DNA of 64,000 bases from Spirosoma sp. (GTDB taxonomy: Bacteria > Bacteroidota > Bacteroidia > Cytophagales > Spirosomataceae). The position numbers and the translations under genes were made by a program. The number at the start of each line of letters is the position of its first letter. Position 1 is the first letter of the stretch. This document shows positions 16,789 to 25,415 of this stretch, piece after piece. The stretch spans positions 310,001 through 374,000 of the forward strand of contig NZ_JAPLET010000020.1 in the NCBI RefSeq assembly GCF_026391055.1. The letters run 5' to 3'. The notes beneath the pieces are model-generated. The model had not been told where the DNA came from. It made no database searches and saw only the letters and a list, made by a program, of their open reading frames with translations.

Positions 16789-19700
16789 TGAGAAAAACGG
16801 AGACAGTAATGTATTTGCTTAGTTGCTTAGTTGGTTTGATAGGCCACCCGACAAGCGTTTCGGGGCAGTCGGTTCCGGCTGATTCCATTCGGCATCGGGT
16901 TGTGCTCATTGGCGATGCCGGTCGGTTACGAAATGGTAAAAACCCCGTTGTCGATGCCGTACGGGCTCGTTATGATTTCTCAAATTCCCGAACGACGCTC
17001 CTCTACCTCGGCGATAATGTGTACCCGCATGGGGTTTCCGACGAAAGCAGTCCCGATTATACGACAGAGGCCGCCATCCTGCGGTATCAGATAAGCCCCG
17101 GCTTGTGGTCCAGAAATGGGGCTAAATCGTCCAGAGTCTTATTAATACCTGGTAATCATGACTGGGGTCAGGGCAGTACTGACGGCTGGGAGCGGATTGT
17201 TCGGCAGGGTAGGTTGATCGATAGTCTCAACGTGCCGAATATCCGTCTGCTTCCGGCGGATGGGTGCCCCGGCCCGGAAGAGATTACCCTAAGCCCAAGC
17301 CTGCTGTTAGTCATTCTGGATACGCAGTGGTGGCTTCATCCCTACTCAAAACCGGGTCAGGATTCGGACTGCGCCTGCAAGAGTCAGGATGAAGTCATTG
17401 CCCGGCTGTCGGATATTGCGTATCGGAACAAGGGAAAGGCCATTATTGTGGCCACGCACCATCCCTTTCGTAGCTACGGGATTCATGGCGGGTACTACAC
17501 CCTCAAGCAGCATATTTTTCCGCTGACGGAGTTTTCATCGAAACTGTACATTCCGTTGCCGGTTATTGGCTCCATCTACCCGCTGGTGCGCGGAGTGTTT
17601 GGCAATATTCAGGATTTGCCGAATCCGACCTATAAGCACATGGTAGAGGTGATGGAGAAAGCCGTGGCACCAGCGCCCAATGTGGTGTTTGTGTCGGGCC
17701 ACGATCATGCCATTCAACACATTGTCGACGGGTCGCGCAACTACATTGTGAGTGGTTCCGGCATCAACCGCGAGCGAGTGAAAAACGGGACGCTGGCCCG
17801 GTTTGTGAGTGGCGAATGGGGGTATGTGCTGCTGGATGAGCTAACGAATGGGACACTAAAAGCGACTTTCTACACCGTCGATGAAGCCGCTGCGGCCACC
17901 GAAGCCCATGTCGCCAGACTTTTCGCCGTTCCACCCATGGGTGATTCAACAACGTCAATGGTGAAAACGCCAATTTGGCAGGATAGCGTACAAGTAGCTA
18001 TTGCCCCGGCCTACGATAGCGTTGGCTCCATTCATCGTCTATTATTTGGTGCCAATTATCGGAAAGAGTGGGCTACCACCGTAAAGTTGCCCGTCTTCGA
18101 CCTGACCCGTACTCAAGGTGGCTTTAAAATTTTGCAGCGGGGGGGCGGTCAGCAGACAAAGTCGCTGCGGCTGGAAGATGCCAGCGGGAAGGAATGGGTG
18201 TTGAGGAGTATCCAGAAAGACCCGGCCGGGGCGTTGCCCGCTCCGCTGCGCGAAACCATTGCCAAAGATGTGTTGCAGGATGAGATTTCGGCTGGTCACC
18301 CGTTTGCGCCCCTGGTAGTCCCCACACTGGCGGAAGCCGTCGGCCTACCCCACGCCAATCCGAAGCTCGTGTATGTTCCCGACGATCCGGCGCTAGGCAT
18401 CTATCAGGCCGATTTTGGCAAGACCGTTTGCCTCTTCGAAGAGCGAAATCCCGGTGATGGCAAGTCCATCAGCACCATAAAAGTCCTCGACGCCCTCGAA
18501 AAGGATAATGACGACCGAATCGATCAGCGTGCCGTTCTGCGGGCCCGCATGCTCGATCTCTTCATTGGCGACTGGGACCGCCACGAAGACCAGTGGCGCT
18601 GGGGGAGCCGGAAAACAGCCAATGGTAAAATTTATTATCCCATTCCCCGCGACCGTGACCAGGTGTTTTTCCGGGCGGGCGGGTTATTTCCGGCTATAGC
18701 CTCGGTGCCCTGGCTACAACCCAAATTTCAGGGTTTCACGACCAAACTGGGTAATATAAACGGGTTCATGAACAACGGCCGGTTCTTCGACCGGCTCTTC
18801 ATGCACGAACTTAGCGCCGATGAGTGGATGGTCGAAATTGCCGACCTCCGCGATTTGCTGACCGACGAGGTGCTGCAACGGGCCATCAATCAACTTCCCG
18901 ACACCATCCGGCAGGAATCGGGCAACCGGATTCTTGAAACGCTTAAAGTCCGGCGAGGCTGGCTGCTCGAAAAAGCGTTGGAATATTACCGGTTTCTGGC
19001 CAAAGCGGTCGACATTCCCGGTTCGGATAAAAAAGAACTGTTTCGGGTGCAGCATATCAACGACGATCAGTTGATCGTTTCGGTATTCAAAATAACCAAG
19101 GATGGGTCGGTTGGACCGCAACTGTACAGCCGCACGTTCGATGCGTCGATTACGAAAGAGATTCGGCTGTACGGCCAGAAAGGCGACGATCGTTTCGAAG
19201 TGAGCGGCTCGGAAGCGGCCAGCATCGTCGTTCGGCTGATCGGCGGAAAAGGCGAGGATACGTTTAGTGTAGAGGGCCATCCTGGGAAACCGCTGATTTA
19301 TGATCTGAGTACAGAAGCGAACATACTACCGGCTCCCCACCTGGCCCATTTGCATCTGTCGACTGATAAAGCCGTCAATAAATACGACCCCCATGTGTTC
19401 AAATATGACAGGTTGCTGCCCCTCGCAACCATCGGCTATAATCTGGATGATGGGTTGCTGCTTGGCGTGGGGGGGCAATGGATAAAACAGGGCTTTCGAA
19501 AAACACCCTATGCGTCGATGAACCGCCTGATGATCAGCCGGGCGCTGGCTACCGAAGCGATTTCGATTAAGTACGATGGGATTTTTACCGATGCTATTGG
19601 TAAGAATGACTTGTGGATAAATGCGTCGGTCAAAGCACCCGACAATGTGACCAACTTCTTTGGTCCCGGCAACGAAACTATCTTTGAGAAAGAGCGCCGA

Positions 19701-20459
19701 ATTCGCTACTACCGGACCCGCTACGATCTGATCAACTTCGCTGTGCTACTTAAACGGGATGTTGGTGCCCACATGCAGGTATCGGTGGGGCCGGTTTTTC
19801 AGCACTTCAGTTTGGACACCGATGAAAATAAAGGACGCTTTATTGAGCGTTATGTCAACCAACTGCCTAATTCGGAGAAGTTTCTGAGACGGGAAAGCTA
19901 CGGCGGGCTGCAGGCTGGGTTGCAGATTGATCAGCGCAACAGACCTGTGCAGCCGTCCCGAGGGTTCTATTGGAACACCAATTTGCTGGGAATGCAGGGC
20001 TTTAGTGAGCAAGCGAATCACTTTACGCAACTACGGTCGGAGCTGGCGGTATACACCAGTTTCAGTCAGGCGGCTAATTTTGTATTGGTCAACCGGGTTG
20101 GTGGAGGACTGACCTATGGTGATCCGGCGTTTTATCAGTTACTTTATCTGGGCGGACAGGATAACCTGAGGGGCTTTCGAACGTATCGGTTTGCCGGAAA
20201 CAACCTATTTTATTACAATCTGGAAGCTCGATTAAAACTGTTCGATTTTCAGTCGTTCCTCTTTCCGGGGAGCGTAGGCTTATTAGCGTTCAACGACGTT
20301 GGACGGGTATGGCTCAAAGGCGAAAATTCGAAAAAATGGCACAACGGCTATGGAGGTGGCCTGTATGTAACCCCCGCCAGCCTGTTGCTGGTAACGGCCT
20401 CCGTTGGCTTCTCGGACGAAGGGGCGCTGCCATATGTGTCGCTGGGTTTCCGATTCTGA
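16785..20459 (+). CDS. Metallophosphoesterase / kinase-like / BamA-type barrel fusion protein
   Basis: A 1224-residue secreted protein with a signal peptide to about residue 28. Residues 38-320 are a calcineurin-like phosphoesterase with all motifs visible: GDAG (43-46), GDNVY (76-80), GNHDW (123-127), THHP (224-227), SGHDHA (304-309). Residues about 440-730 look like a kinase-like fold: a Gly-rich loop and lysine (GKEWVLRSIQKDP), then FIGDWDRHEDQWRW (593-606) and PIPRDRDQVF (619-628), recalling HipA/CotH-type catalytic and metal sites. A short beta segment (GQKGDDRFEVSG) precedes a C-terminal outer-membrane barrel (about 870-1224) of the BamA/TamA surface-antigen type, ending SLGFRF. It is coupled to the GAF gene by a 4-bp overlap and followed by the HD-PycTM gene after 16 bp. 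Confidence 0.8.
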   Translation: MMRKTETVMYLLSCLVGLIGHPTSVSGQSVPADSIRHRVVLIGDAGRLRNGKNPVVDAVRARYDFSNSRTTLLYLGDNVYPHGVSDESSPDYTTEAAILRYQISPGLWSRNGAKSSRVLLIPGNHDWGQGSTDGWERIVRQGRLIDSLNVPNIRLLPADGCPGPEEITLSPSLLLVILDTQWWLHPYSKPGQDSDCACKSQDEVIARLSDIAYRNKGKAIIVATHHPFRSYGIHGGYYTLKQHIFPLTEFSSKLYIPLPVIGSIYPLVRGVFGNIQDLPNPTYKHMVEVMEKAVAPAPNVVFVSGHDHAIQHIVDGSRNYIVSGSGINRERVKNGTLARFVSGEWGYVLLDELTNGTLKATFYTVDEAAAATEAHVARLFAVPPMGDSTTSMVKTPIWQDSVQVAIAPAYDSVGSIHRLLFGANYRKEWATTVKLPVFDLTRTQGGFKILQRGGGQQTKSLRLEDASGKEWVLRSIQKDPAGALPAPLRETIAKDVLQDEISAGHPFAPLVVPTLAEAVGLPHANPKLVYVPDDPALGIYQADFGKTVCLFEERNPGDGKSISTIKVLDALEKDNDDRIDQRAVLRARMLDLFIGDWDRHEDQWRWGSRKTANGKIYYPIPRDRDQVFFRAGGLFPAIASVPWLQPKFQGFTTKLGNINGFMNNGRFFDRLFMHELSADEWMVEIADLRDLLTDEVLQRAINQLPDTIRQESGNRILETLKVRRGWLLEKALEYYRFLAKAVDIPGSDKKELFRVQHINDDQLIVSVFKITKDGSVGPQLYSRTFDASITKEIRLYGQKGDDRFEVSGSEAASIVVRLIGGKGEDTFSVEGHPGKPLIYDLSTEANILPAPHLAHLHLSTDKAVNKYDPHVFKYDRLLPLATIGYNLDDGLLLGVGGQWIKQGFRKTPYASMNRLMISRALATEAISIKYDGIFTDAIGKNDLWINASVKAPDNVTNFFGPGNETIFEKERRIRYYRTRYDLINFAVLLKRDVGAHMQVSVGPVFQHFSLDTDENKGRFIERYVNQLPNSEKFLRRESYGGLQAGLQIDQRNRPVQPSRGFYWNTNLLGMQGFSEQANHFTQLRSELAVYTSFSQAANFVLVNRVGGGLTYGDPAFYQLLYLGGQDNLRGFRTYRFAGNNLFYYNLEARLKLFDFQSFLFPGSVGLLAFNDVGRVWLKGENSKKWHNGYGGGLYVTPASLLLVTASVGFSDEGALPYVSLGFRF

Positions 20460-20475
20460 TATCAACCGTTCTCTT

Positions 20476-21720
20476 ATGACTGCTAAACTTGTACACCAGA
20501 TTGAGACCCACATCGTTCAGGCGTTCGGCGATAATCCCCGGCCCGATCTGACGTATCATACCCTCGCCCATACCCGGGAAGTTGTTCTCGCCGTGGAACA
20601 ACTGGCCAAGCATTATAAACTGGATGAAACGGAGGATTTGGTCGTGCTGGCGGCTGCCTGGTTTCACGATGTTGGGTACCTGAGCGGCTCGCCCGAGAAT
20701 CATGAGGAACGAAGCGCCGAGCTCGCTGCCCAGTTTCTGATGGAGCAGGGAGTATCTGTGGGAATCATTGAGCAGGTGAAAGGCTGTATCCGCGCTACCA
20801 AACTGCCACAGTCGCCACGAAACCGGCTGGAAGAGATCCTTTGCGATGCCGACATGTTCCACCTAGCCAGTGACGACTATAAGGACAAACAAAAATTACT
20901 CCGCAAAGAGAAGGAGAACCTGACGGGCGTGGCTATTTCGGGAAGCGAATGGCGGCAAAAGAACATTGCGCTGCTCGAAACGCACGAGTACTTCACCAAA
21001 TATGCCCGAAACCATTTGCAGGAAGGGCAGGGAGATAATCTACGCCGGTTGAAAGAAAAGCAGGCTGAAAAGAACAGTGATAGTAAGCCGGAAGCCAAAA
21101 CGGCTGCGGTCGTAAGTCCGCAATCAGTTGTAAACCCGGAAGTAGCCGCGACAGAGCCAGCAACAGACAAGAAAAAGAGCAAGGACAATAAATCTGACCG
21201 GGGCATTGAAACCATGTTTCGGACAACCTCGTCCAATCACTTGCGGCTGAGTGAAATTGCGGATAGCAAAGCTAACATCATGATTTCGGTGAACTCGATC
21301 ATGGTGTCTATTCTGGTGTCTATTCTTCCGCGCCGGATCGAGGAGAACCCTAACCTGATGATGCCGACTGCCCTGTTCCTGACAACATCTGTGTTGACAA
21401 TCGTTTTCGCCATTCTGGCTACCCGCCCAAACGTTACACAAGGTACATTCAGCCACGAAGACATTCTAGAGAAGAAAGGGAATCTGCTGTTCTTTGGCAA
21501 TTTCCACCGCATGAGTCTGGGAGAATATGAGTGGGGCATCCAGGAACTAATGCAGGACAGCCGTTACCTCTACGACACCATGACCCGGGACATATATTAT
21601 CTGGGCCTTGTCCTAGCGAAAAAATACAAGCTTCTGCGGGTTGCTTACACCATTTTTATGTTTGGTTTTGTAACGTCCATTCTGGCGTTCCTGACCGTAT
21701 TCCTGTTCTTCAGCAAATGA
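20476..21720 (+). CDS. HD hydrolase fused to a Pycsar-type TM effector (PycTM/DUF5706)
   Basis: 414 residues from the ATG at 20476, 16 bp after the previous stop; an upstream in-frame ATG would overlap that gene by 56 bp. Residues 1-150 form an HD domain: YHTLAHT (27-33), FHDVGYL with His64-Asp65, and a late acidic DADMFH (124-129). A charged, low-complexity linker (about 190-242) joins it to a C-terminal domain starting GIETMFRTTSSNHLRLSEIA and containing DSKANIMISVNSIMVSI, the hallmark of PycTM effectors of cyclic-nucleotide Pycsar phage defence. TM helices are about 266-288, 298-316 and 388-411. No uridylate/cytidylate cyclase (PycC) gene is present nearby, so this is not a standard Pycsar operon. 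The HD part could cleave or sense the nucleotide. Confidence 0.85.
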   Translation: MTAKLVHQIETHIVQAFGDNPRPDLTYHTLAHTREVVLAVEQLAKHYKLDETEDLVVLAAAWFHDVGYLSGSPENHEERSAELAAQFLMEQGVSVGIIEQVKGCIRATKLPQSPRNRLEEILCDADMFHLASDDYKDKQKLLRKEKENLTGVAISGSEWRQKNIALLETHEYFTKYARNHLQEGQGDNLRRLKEKQAEKNSDSKPEAKTAAVVSPQSVVNPEVAATEPATDKKKSKDNKSDRGIETMFRTTSSNHLRLSEIADSKANIMISVNSIMVSILVSILPRRIEENPNLMMPTALFLTTSVLTIVFAILATRPNVTQGTFSHEDILEKKGNLLFFGNFHRMSLGEYEWGIQELMQDSRYLYDTMTRDIYYLGLVLAKKYKLLRVAYTIFMFGFVTSILAFLTVFLFFSK

Positions 21721-21814
21721 TACAAGTAGTAGGGTAAAATTTAATGAAGACAGCCGCCGGCCAGAGACTATGCCCAATGCGTATTACTCCGTCAGTGAGC
21801 TTCCTGTTTAAAAA

Positions 21815-23008
21815 TTATCTCGTTTCCCAAATCATGTACGCTTCCCCTGCACCAAATTCAGTACGGTCGGCGGGGAGTTCAATGAAGGCGTCGGCGGCTA
21901 ACAGGTTGGCAGAGTCAGCGGAACCGGAGCCGGGTAGAGGGTGGGCCAGCGTACGCCCGTCGGGTTCGGATGTTAACCGGACGGGTAAGAAATAAGTGAT
22001 GGCTGGTTTAAACACAACCTGTTCGGCTAGTTGAGCATAATGCGTTGCCTGCGTTTGTAACCCAAGCGAGGCTCGAAGGTATGGCAGCACATATCGATAC
22101 GCACACAACACCGTCGATACAGGGTTTCCGGGCAGTGCAAAGACGGTTTTCGTCGGGGTTGTGCCAAACCAGAGTGGTTTCCCCGGTCGTTGTTCAATCT
22201 TGTGAAAGTGCTTCTGCACGCCCAGTTGCGCCAGAACCGCAGGGACAAAGTCCGCCTTTCCGGCGGAGACACCCCCGCTCAGAATCAACACATCATTAGC
22301 TGCCAGAAGACCGTCGATTTGGTTGGCCAGAATAGTTTCATCATCAATAATGTGGTGCAGAGAGGCATCAATACCCAACGAGCCCAGAGCCGCCCGGAGC
22401 ATGTACGTATTCGAACGGCGAATCTGGTAGGGCAGGGGCGTATCGGCAATATCGACCAGTTCGTCGCCGGTAGAGATCAGCGCCACGCGGGGCAGGGTCG
22501 TTACGCGTACCGTAATCTGCCCGACCGAAGCGGCTACCGCTAGTTCAGATGGACCAAGGCGCATTCCTGGCGACAATAGCTCATCGCCCGTCTGCCGGTC
22601 CGTTGCCTGGGGGTGAATATGCTGACCCGGCTGTACATCGTCAATCGTAATGGTCGCCTGTCCATCGGTAATGTCCACATCTTCATACCGAATGACCGTA
22701 TCCGCACCAGTGGACAACATGGCCCCTGTCATTATTTCCAGACAGCTGTTGGCTTCTGACAGCGTTTGCTGGGGCTGACCGGCGCGCTGGATACCCGTCA
22801 CAGTGAACGTGCGCTGGCCGGCTGAATAGTCAGCAAACCGAATGGCGATACCATCCATCGCTACCCTGTCAAACGGCGGAAAATCGCGGTCGGCCCGGAC
22901 GGCTTCGCGGAGTACCCGGCCGTTGGCGAGCGGTAGGGGTACCGTTTCGGCTGGGAGTGTCATTAGATGTTGTTGAGTGATGGCAAAGGCGTCGGCAACG
23001 GAAATCAT
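21815..23008 (-). CDS. moeA: Molybdopterin molybdenumtransferase MoeA
   Basis: 397 residues from ATG at 23008 (MISVADAFAI, the usual MoeA start; a GTG 24 bp earlier is less likely). Domain 1 carries FPPFDRVAMDGIAIRF, the MoeA signature. The MogA-like domain has VALISTGDELVDI, then LILSGGVSAGKADFVPAVL and VFALPGNPVSTVL. Length and domain order are standard. It inserts molybdate into adenylated molybdopterin in the cytoplasm. moaC and mobA lie at 24.9-26.1 kb on the other strand, so the cofactor genes are clustered around two ferritin-like genes. Confidence 0.95.
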   Translation of the reverse strand: MISVADAFAITQQHLMTLPAETVPLPLANGRVLREAVRADRDFPPFDRVAMDGIAIRFADYSAGQRTFTVTGIQRAGQPQQTLSEANSCLEIMTGAMLSTGADTVIRYEDVDITDGQATITIDDVQPGQHIHPQATDRQTGDELLSPGMRLGPSELAVAASVGQITVRVTTLPRVALISTGDELVDIADTPLPYQIRRSNTYMLRAALGSLGIDASLHHIIDDETILANQIDGLLAANDVLILSGGVSAGKADFVPAVLAQLGVQKHFHKIEQRPGKPLWFGTTPTKTVFALPGNPVSTVLCAYRYVLPYLRASLGLQTQATHYAQLAEQVVFKPAITYFLPVRLTSEPDGRTLAHPLPGSGSADSANLLAADAFIELPADRTEFGAGEAYMIWETR

Positions 23009-23133
23009 AGTTGGTAAAGGCGAAAATGTCACGACAAGTTACGTCCAAAACAGACCATCCTACAAACGGCCCGCCACAGGATGGCAACAACAAAGCCTGA
23101 CCACATCGATCTCAACCTGACGACTATGCAACG

Positions 23134-23177
23134 AATGAAGCCGCCGGGACATCGTTTAAATGACCGGCGGCTTCATT
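23134..23177 (-). terminator. Terminator hairpin after the ferritin-like pair
   Basis: Arms 23134-23147 and 23164-23177 form a perfect 14-bp stem (AATGAAGCCGCCGG) around a 16-nt loop. It starts 22 bp beyond the stop of the ferritin-like gene at 23199, between it and moeA, and probably separates the two transcription units. Confidence 0.6.
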
Positions 23178-23198
23178 TGAAAATATAGTTTACGCACG

Positions 23199-23999
23199 TT
23201 ACGCCAGGAATGGCGCCACAATGGCGGTCACCTGTTCACGAGTCAGCGGCTCATCGAAAGCCTCGGTGATGCCTTCCAGTGGTACCTGCCCATTCAATAA
23301 ACTGGCGAGGTTGATTCCCTTTTGTACGACATTGTCTTCGCCCGCGTAAACGGCTGCAGCTGCCTGCGGCAATCCAGAAGGGCTGGCCAGCGGTATCCAG
23401 CCTTTCTGACCGCGCAGGTAACGAATACGGGCCGCGTGTGTCGCTTCGGTAGCATGAATCTGAAGGGCTGTTTCCAGAATCGGCTTGTCATTCATCAGAT
23501 TCGGGGCTTGTCCTTTATAGGCCCGAACGCCCGTGTCTTCAAACGCCTGCGAAACGGCTGCAAAAGTCTGAAAATTAGAAAATGTGTCGGGGAAAGCACC
23601 CTTGGCAGAATAATCGAAAGCGGGTTTTGGAATCGCCTTATCGCCCAGCACTTTTTTGAGCAACTTGACGTGAAGTTCCTCATGCCGGCGAATGTATTCG
23701 AACGCCAGTTTATGCTGGTTCGGAATTAGGCCGGGCGTGTTGGTGCCAATTTCGTAAAAATCCGACTCAAGGTATTCGAGCAGGAGGGCAAAGTTCAGAA
23801 CGTCCACTACGTTTTGTGGTAACTGACTGCTTTGTCCGTAGGCGTTCGTCAGAGCCGAAGCCATGATTGCCGGAGCCGCCAATGCCACCGTTTTACGGGT
23901 TATGGTACTGAACAGGCTCCGCCGGGATACGTGCTCCAGCCGGTCGAAAAATTCGCCGTCAACCTGTTGGAGTTCGGTAAAAATGGATTGTAAATTCAT
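23199..23999 (-). CDS. Exported ferritin-like domain protein
   Basis: A 266-residue protein. After a 25-residue N-terminal stretch comes a twin-arginine-like signal (SRRSLFSTITRKTVALAAPA) ending near NAYGQ. The mature part is a ferritin-like four-helix bundle: LNFALLLEYLESDFYEIGTN, YIRRHEELHVKLLKKVLG and HATEATHAARIRYLRGQKGW provide the repeating acidic and His residues (E...E/HE..H, E.TH). This resembles the Bacteroidota ferritin-like family PF13668. It is 15 bp downstream of a second such gene, likely co-transcribed. Its role may be oxidative-stress or iron related; metal binding is inferred only. Confidence 0.85.
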   Translation of the reverse strand: MNLQSIFTELQQVDGEFFDRLEHVSRRSLFSTITRKTVALAAPAIMASALTNAYGQSSQLPQNVVDVLNFALLLEYLESDFYEIGTNTPGLIPNQHKLAFEYIRRHEELHVKLLKKVLGDKAIPKPAFDYSAKGAFPDTFSNFQTFAAVSQAFEDTGVRAYKGQAPNLMNDKPILETALQIHATEATHAARIRYLRGQKGWIPLASPSGLPQAAAAVYAGEDNVVQKGINLASLLNGQVPLEGITEAFDEPLTREQVTAIVAPFLA

Positions 24000-24014
24000 A
24001 ATTGGTCAAACGGG

Positions 24015-24734
24015 TTAGGCTGCGACTGACGGCAGGTTGTGGGCATCAATAATTTCAAGGACATATTTTTGAGCAATCGGGACTACCTCAGCCGGTTCGA
24101 GTTTAATGAACAGGCCCTCGATGACGATATTGTCGCCGGAGAATGCCGTTTGATTCATGTACTCAATCTCGCGGATGATGGACACGTGCCGGGCTTCTAC
24201 CGAAACAATCTTACCCGCCACTGCCAGGTTTTCGGGGTCGGTGAGGTACTTGCCGCCCCCGTTGTAAGCTGCCGTTCCAATTTCGGCAAACTTCCGGGAG
24301 GCCTCCAATACATCCGTACGCTCCTTAAAATTGATGTCGCTGAAATCCAGCGTCAGATCGGGGATACCGGCACTGCCTAAAGCGGCCCGGTAAAACGCCC
24401 GGTGCGTTACTTCGTGATTACGGAGATCCTGAAATAACTGCATTTCCATGGCGGTCATTCCTGCATAGGGATTGGCCAGTACTAACTCATAGAAACGGGA
24501 TTCGATCTGTTCCAGCACAAAGGCATAATTAAGAATGCCAAGATCACCTCCGGGCAGTGTAATTACATCGCCCGGTACCCGTCCGCCATTCGGACTAATG
24601 TCGGGGGTAGCCGTCGAACAGGCAGTCAGCAGCCCACCCGTAACGGCCGCAGCGGTGGCTGTGCGCAGAAATGCACGCCTGGGAGTGCTGAGCTCCAAAG
24701 GTGTTTTAAGGTTGTTCATGAAACTGTTTTTCAT
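24015..24734 (-). CDS. Exported ferritin-like domain lipoprotein (Tat-type signal)
   Basis: A 239-residue protein with a twin-arginine motif (TPRRAFLRT) and a following hydrophobic stretch ending GGLLTACS, which also fits a lipobox at Cys40. The mature domain has ferritin-like helices with LNYAFVLEQIESRFYELVL, LRNHEVTHRAFYRAALG and SVEARHVSIIREIEYM. It is a paralogue of the next gene (15 bp away) and the first gene of the pair. The probable place is the periplasm or membrane surface. Function beyond the fold is not determined. Confidence 0.85.
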   Translation of the reverse strand: MKNSFMNNLKTPLELSTPRRAFLRTATAAAVTGGLLTACSTATPDISPNGGRVPGDVITLPGGDLGILNYAFVLEQIESRFYELVLANPYAGMTAMEMQLFQDLRNHEVTHRAFYRAALGSAGIPDLTLDFSDINFKERTDVLEASRKFAEIGTAAYNGGGKYLTDPENLAVAGKIVSVEARHVSIIREIEYMNQTAFSGDNIVIEGLFIKLEPAEVVPIAQKYVLEIIDAHNLPSVAA

Positions 24735-24909
24735 TGAGTAAAAGATGAAAAAAATAGAACTGTAGCTTTGTCATCCTGTAATACTAGGAGTTTGGCTGTA
24801 GGTTGTAAACTAGTGAGGTAAAGGCCGTAAGAACTAAAAAAGAGTCGCCACCGGCCGACCTCTTCTGGCGTATCACGTCACCGGTTACACAATCCTGAGC
24901 AGGAGCGTT

Positions 24910-24917
24910 TACCTTTG
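24910..24917 (+). promoter_or_regulatory. -7 promoter box for moaC
   Basis: TACCTTTG matches TAnnTTTG and lies 24 nt before the moaC ATG at 24942. The expected TTG at -33 is not clearly present (TTA at 24885-24887), so the match is partial. Confidence 0.4.
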
Positions 24918-24941
24918 CCTTATCTGTTTTCTTTAAAAGCT

Positions 24942-25415
24942 ATGAACTCATTTACGCACCTCAATGCAGACGGCAACCCGGCCATGGTCGATGTGGGTGC
25001 CAAGACGGTTACCCGCCGGACGGCCCGCGCTCAGGCAATCGTTACGCTCGGCCCCGCCATTATGCAACACCTGAATGGAGCTGATATTGCTACCAAAAAA
25101 GGTCCGGTCTTTCAAACAGCCATCATTGCCGGAACCATGGCTGCCAAACGCACCGACGATTTAATTCCACTTTGCCATTCGCTTGGTCTGGATAACTGTC
25201 AGATTACCATTACGACCGATGGGGATGACGCTATTGTGAGTTGTTTAGTGTCGACGGAAGGAAAAACAGGCGTGGAGATGGAAGCACTGGTGGGGGCGTC
25301 GGTAGCAGCCCTGACGATTTACGACATGTGCAAAGCCTTTTCGCACGACATAATCATCAAAGAAACCAAGCTGATGGAAAAAACGGGTGGTAAACGGGAC
25401 TTTCACCGTGAGTAA
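24942..25415 (+). CDS. moaC: Cyclic pyranopterin monophosphate synthase MoaC
   Basis: 157 residues from ATG at 24942, chosen over an upstream TTG that falls in the promoter. Diagnostic MoaC motifs are MVDVGAKTVTRRTARA near the start, KKGPVFQTAIIAGTMAAKRT with DLIPLCHSLGLD in the middle, and EGKTGVEMEALVGASVAALT followed by IYDMCKA, which holds the conserved catalytic residues. It converts the MoaA product into cyclic pyranopterin monophosphate in molybdenum-cofactor synthesis. Its last 8 bp overlap the start of mobA, so the two are coupled. Confidence 0.95.
   Translation: MNSFTHLNADGNPAMVDVGAKTVTRRTARAQAIVTLGPAIMQHLNGADIATKKGPVFQTAIIAGTMAAKRTDDLIPLCHSLGLDNCQITITTDGDDAIVSCLVSTEGKTGVEMEALVGASVAALTIYDMCKAFSHDIIIKETKLMEKTGGKRDFHRE

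Noticed and set aside
18714..19280. A 188-codon antisense frame in the phosphoesterase gene
   Set aside because: Contained in a gene with clear motifs; it has no features of its own.
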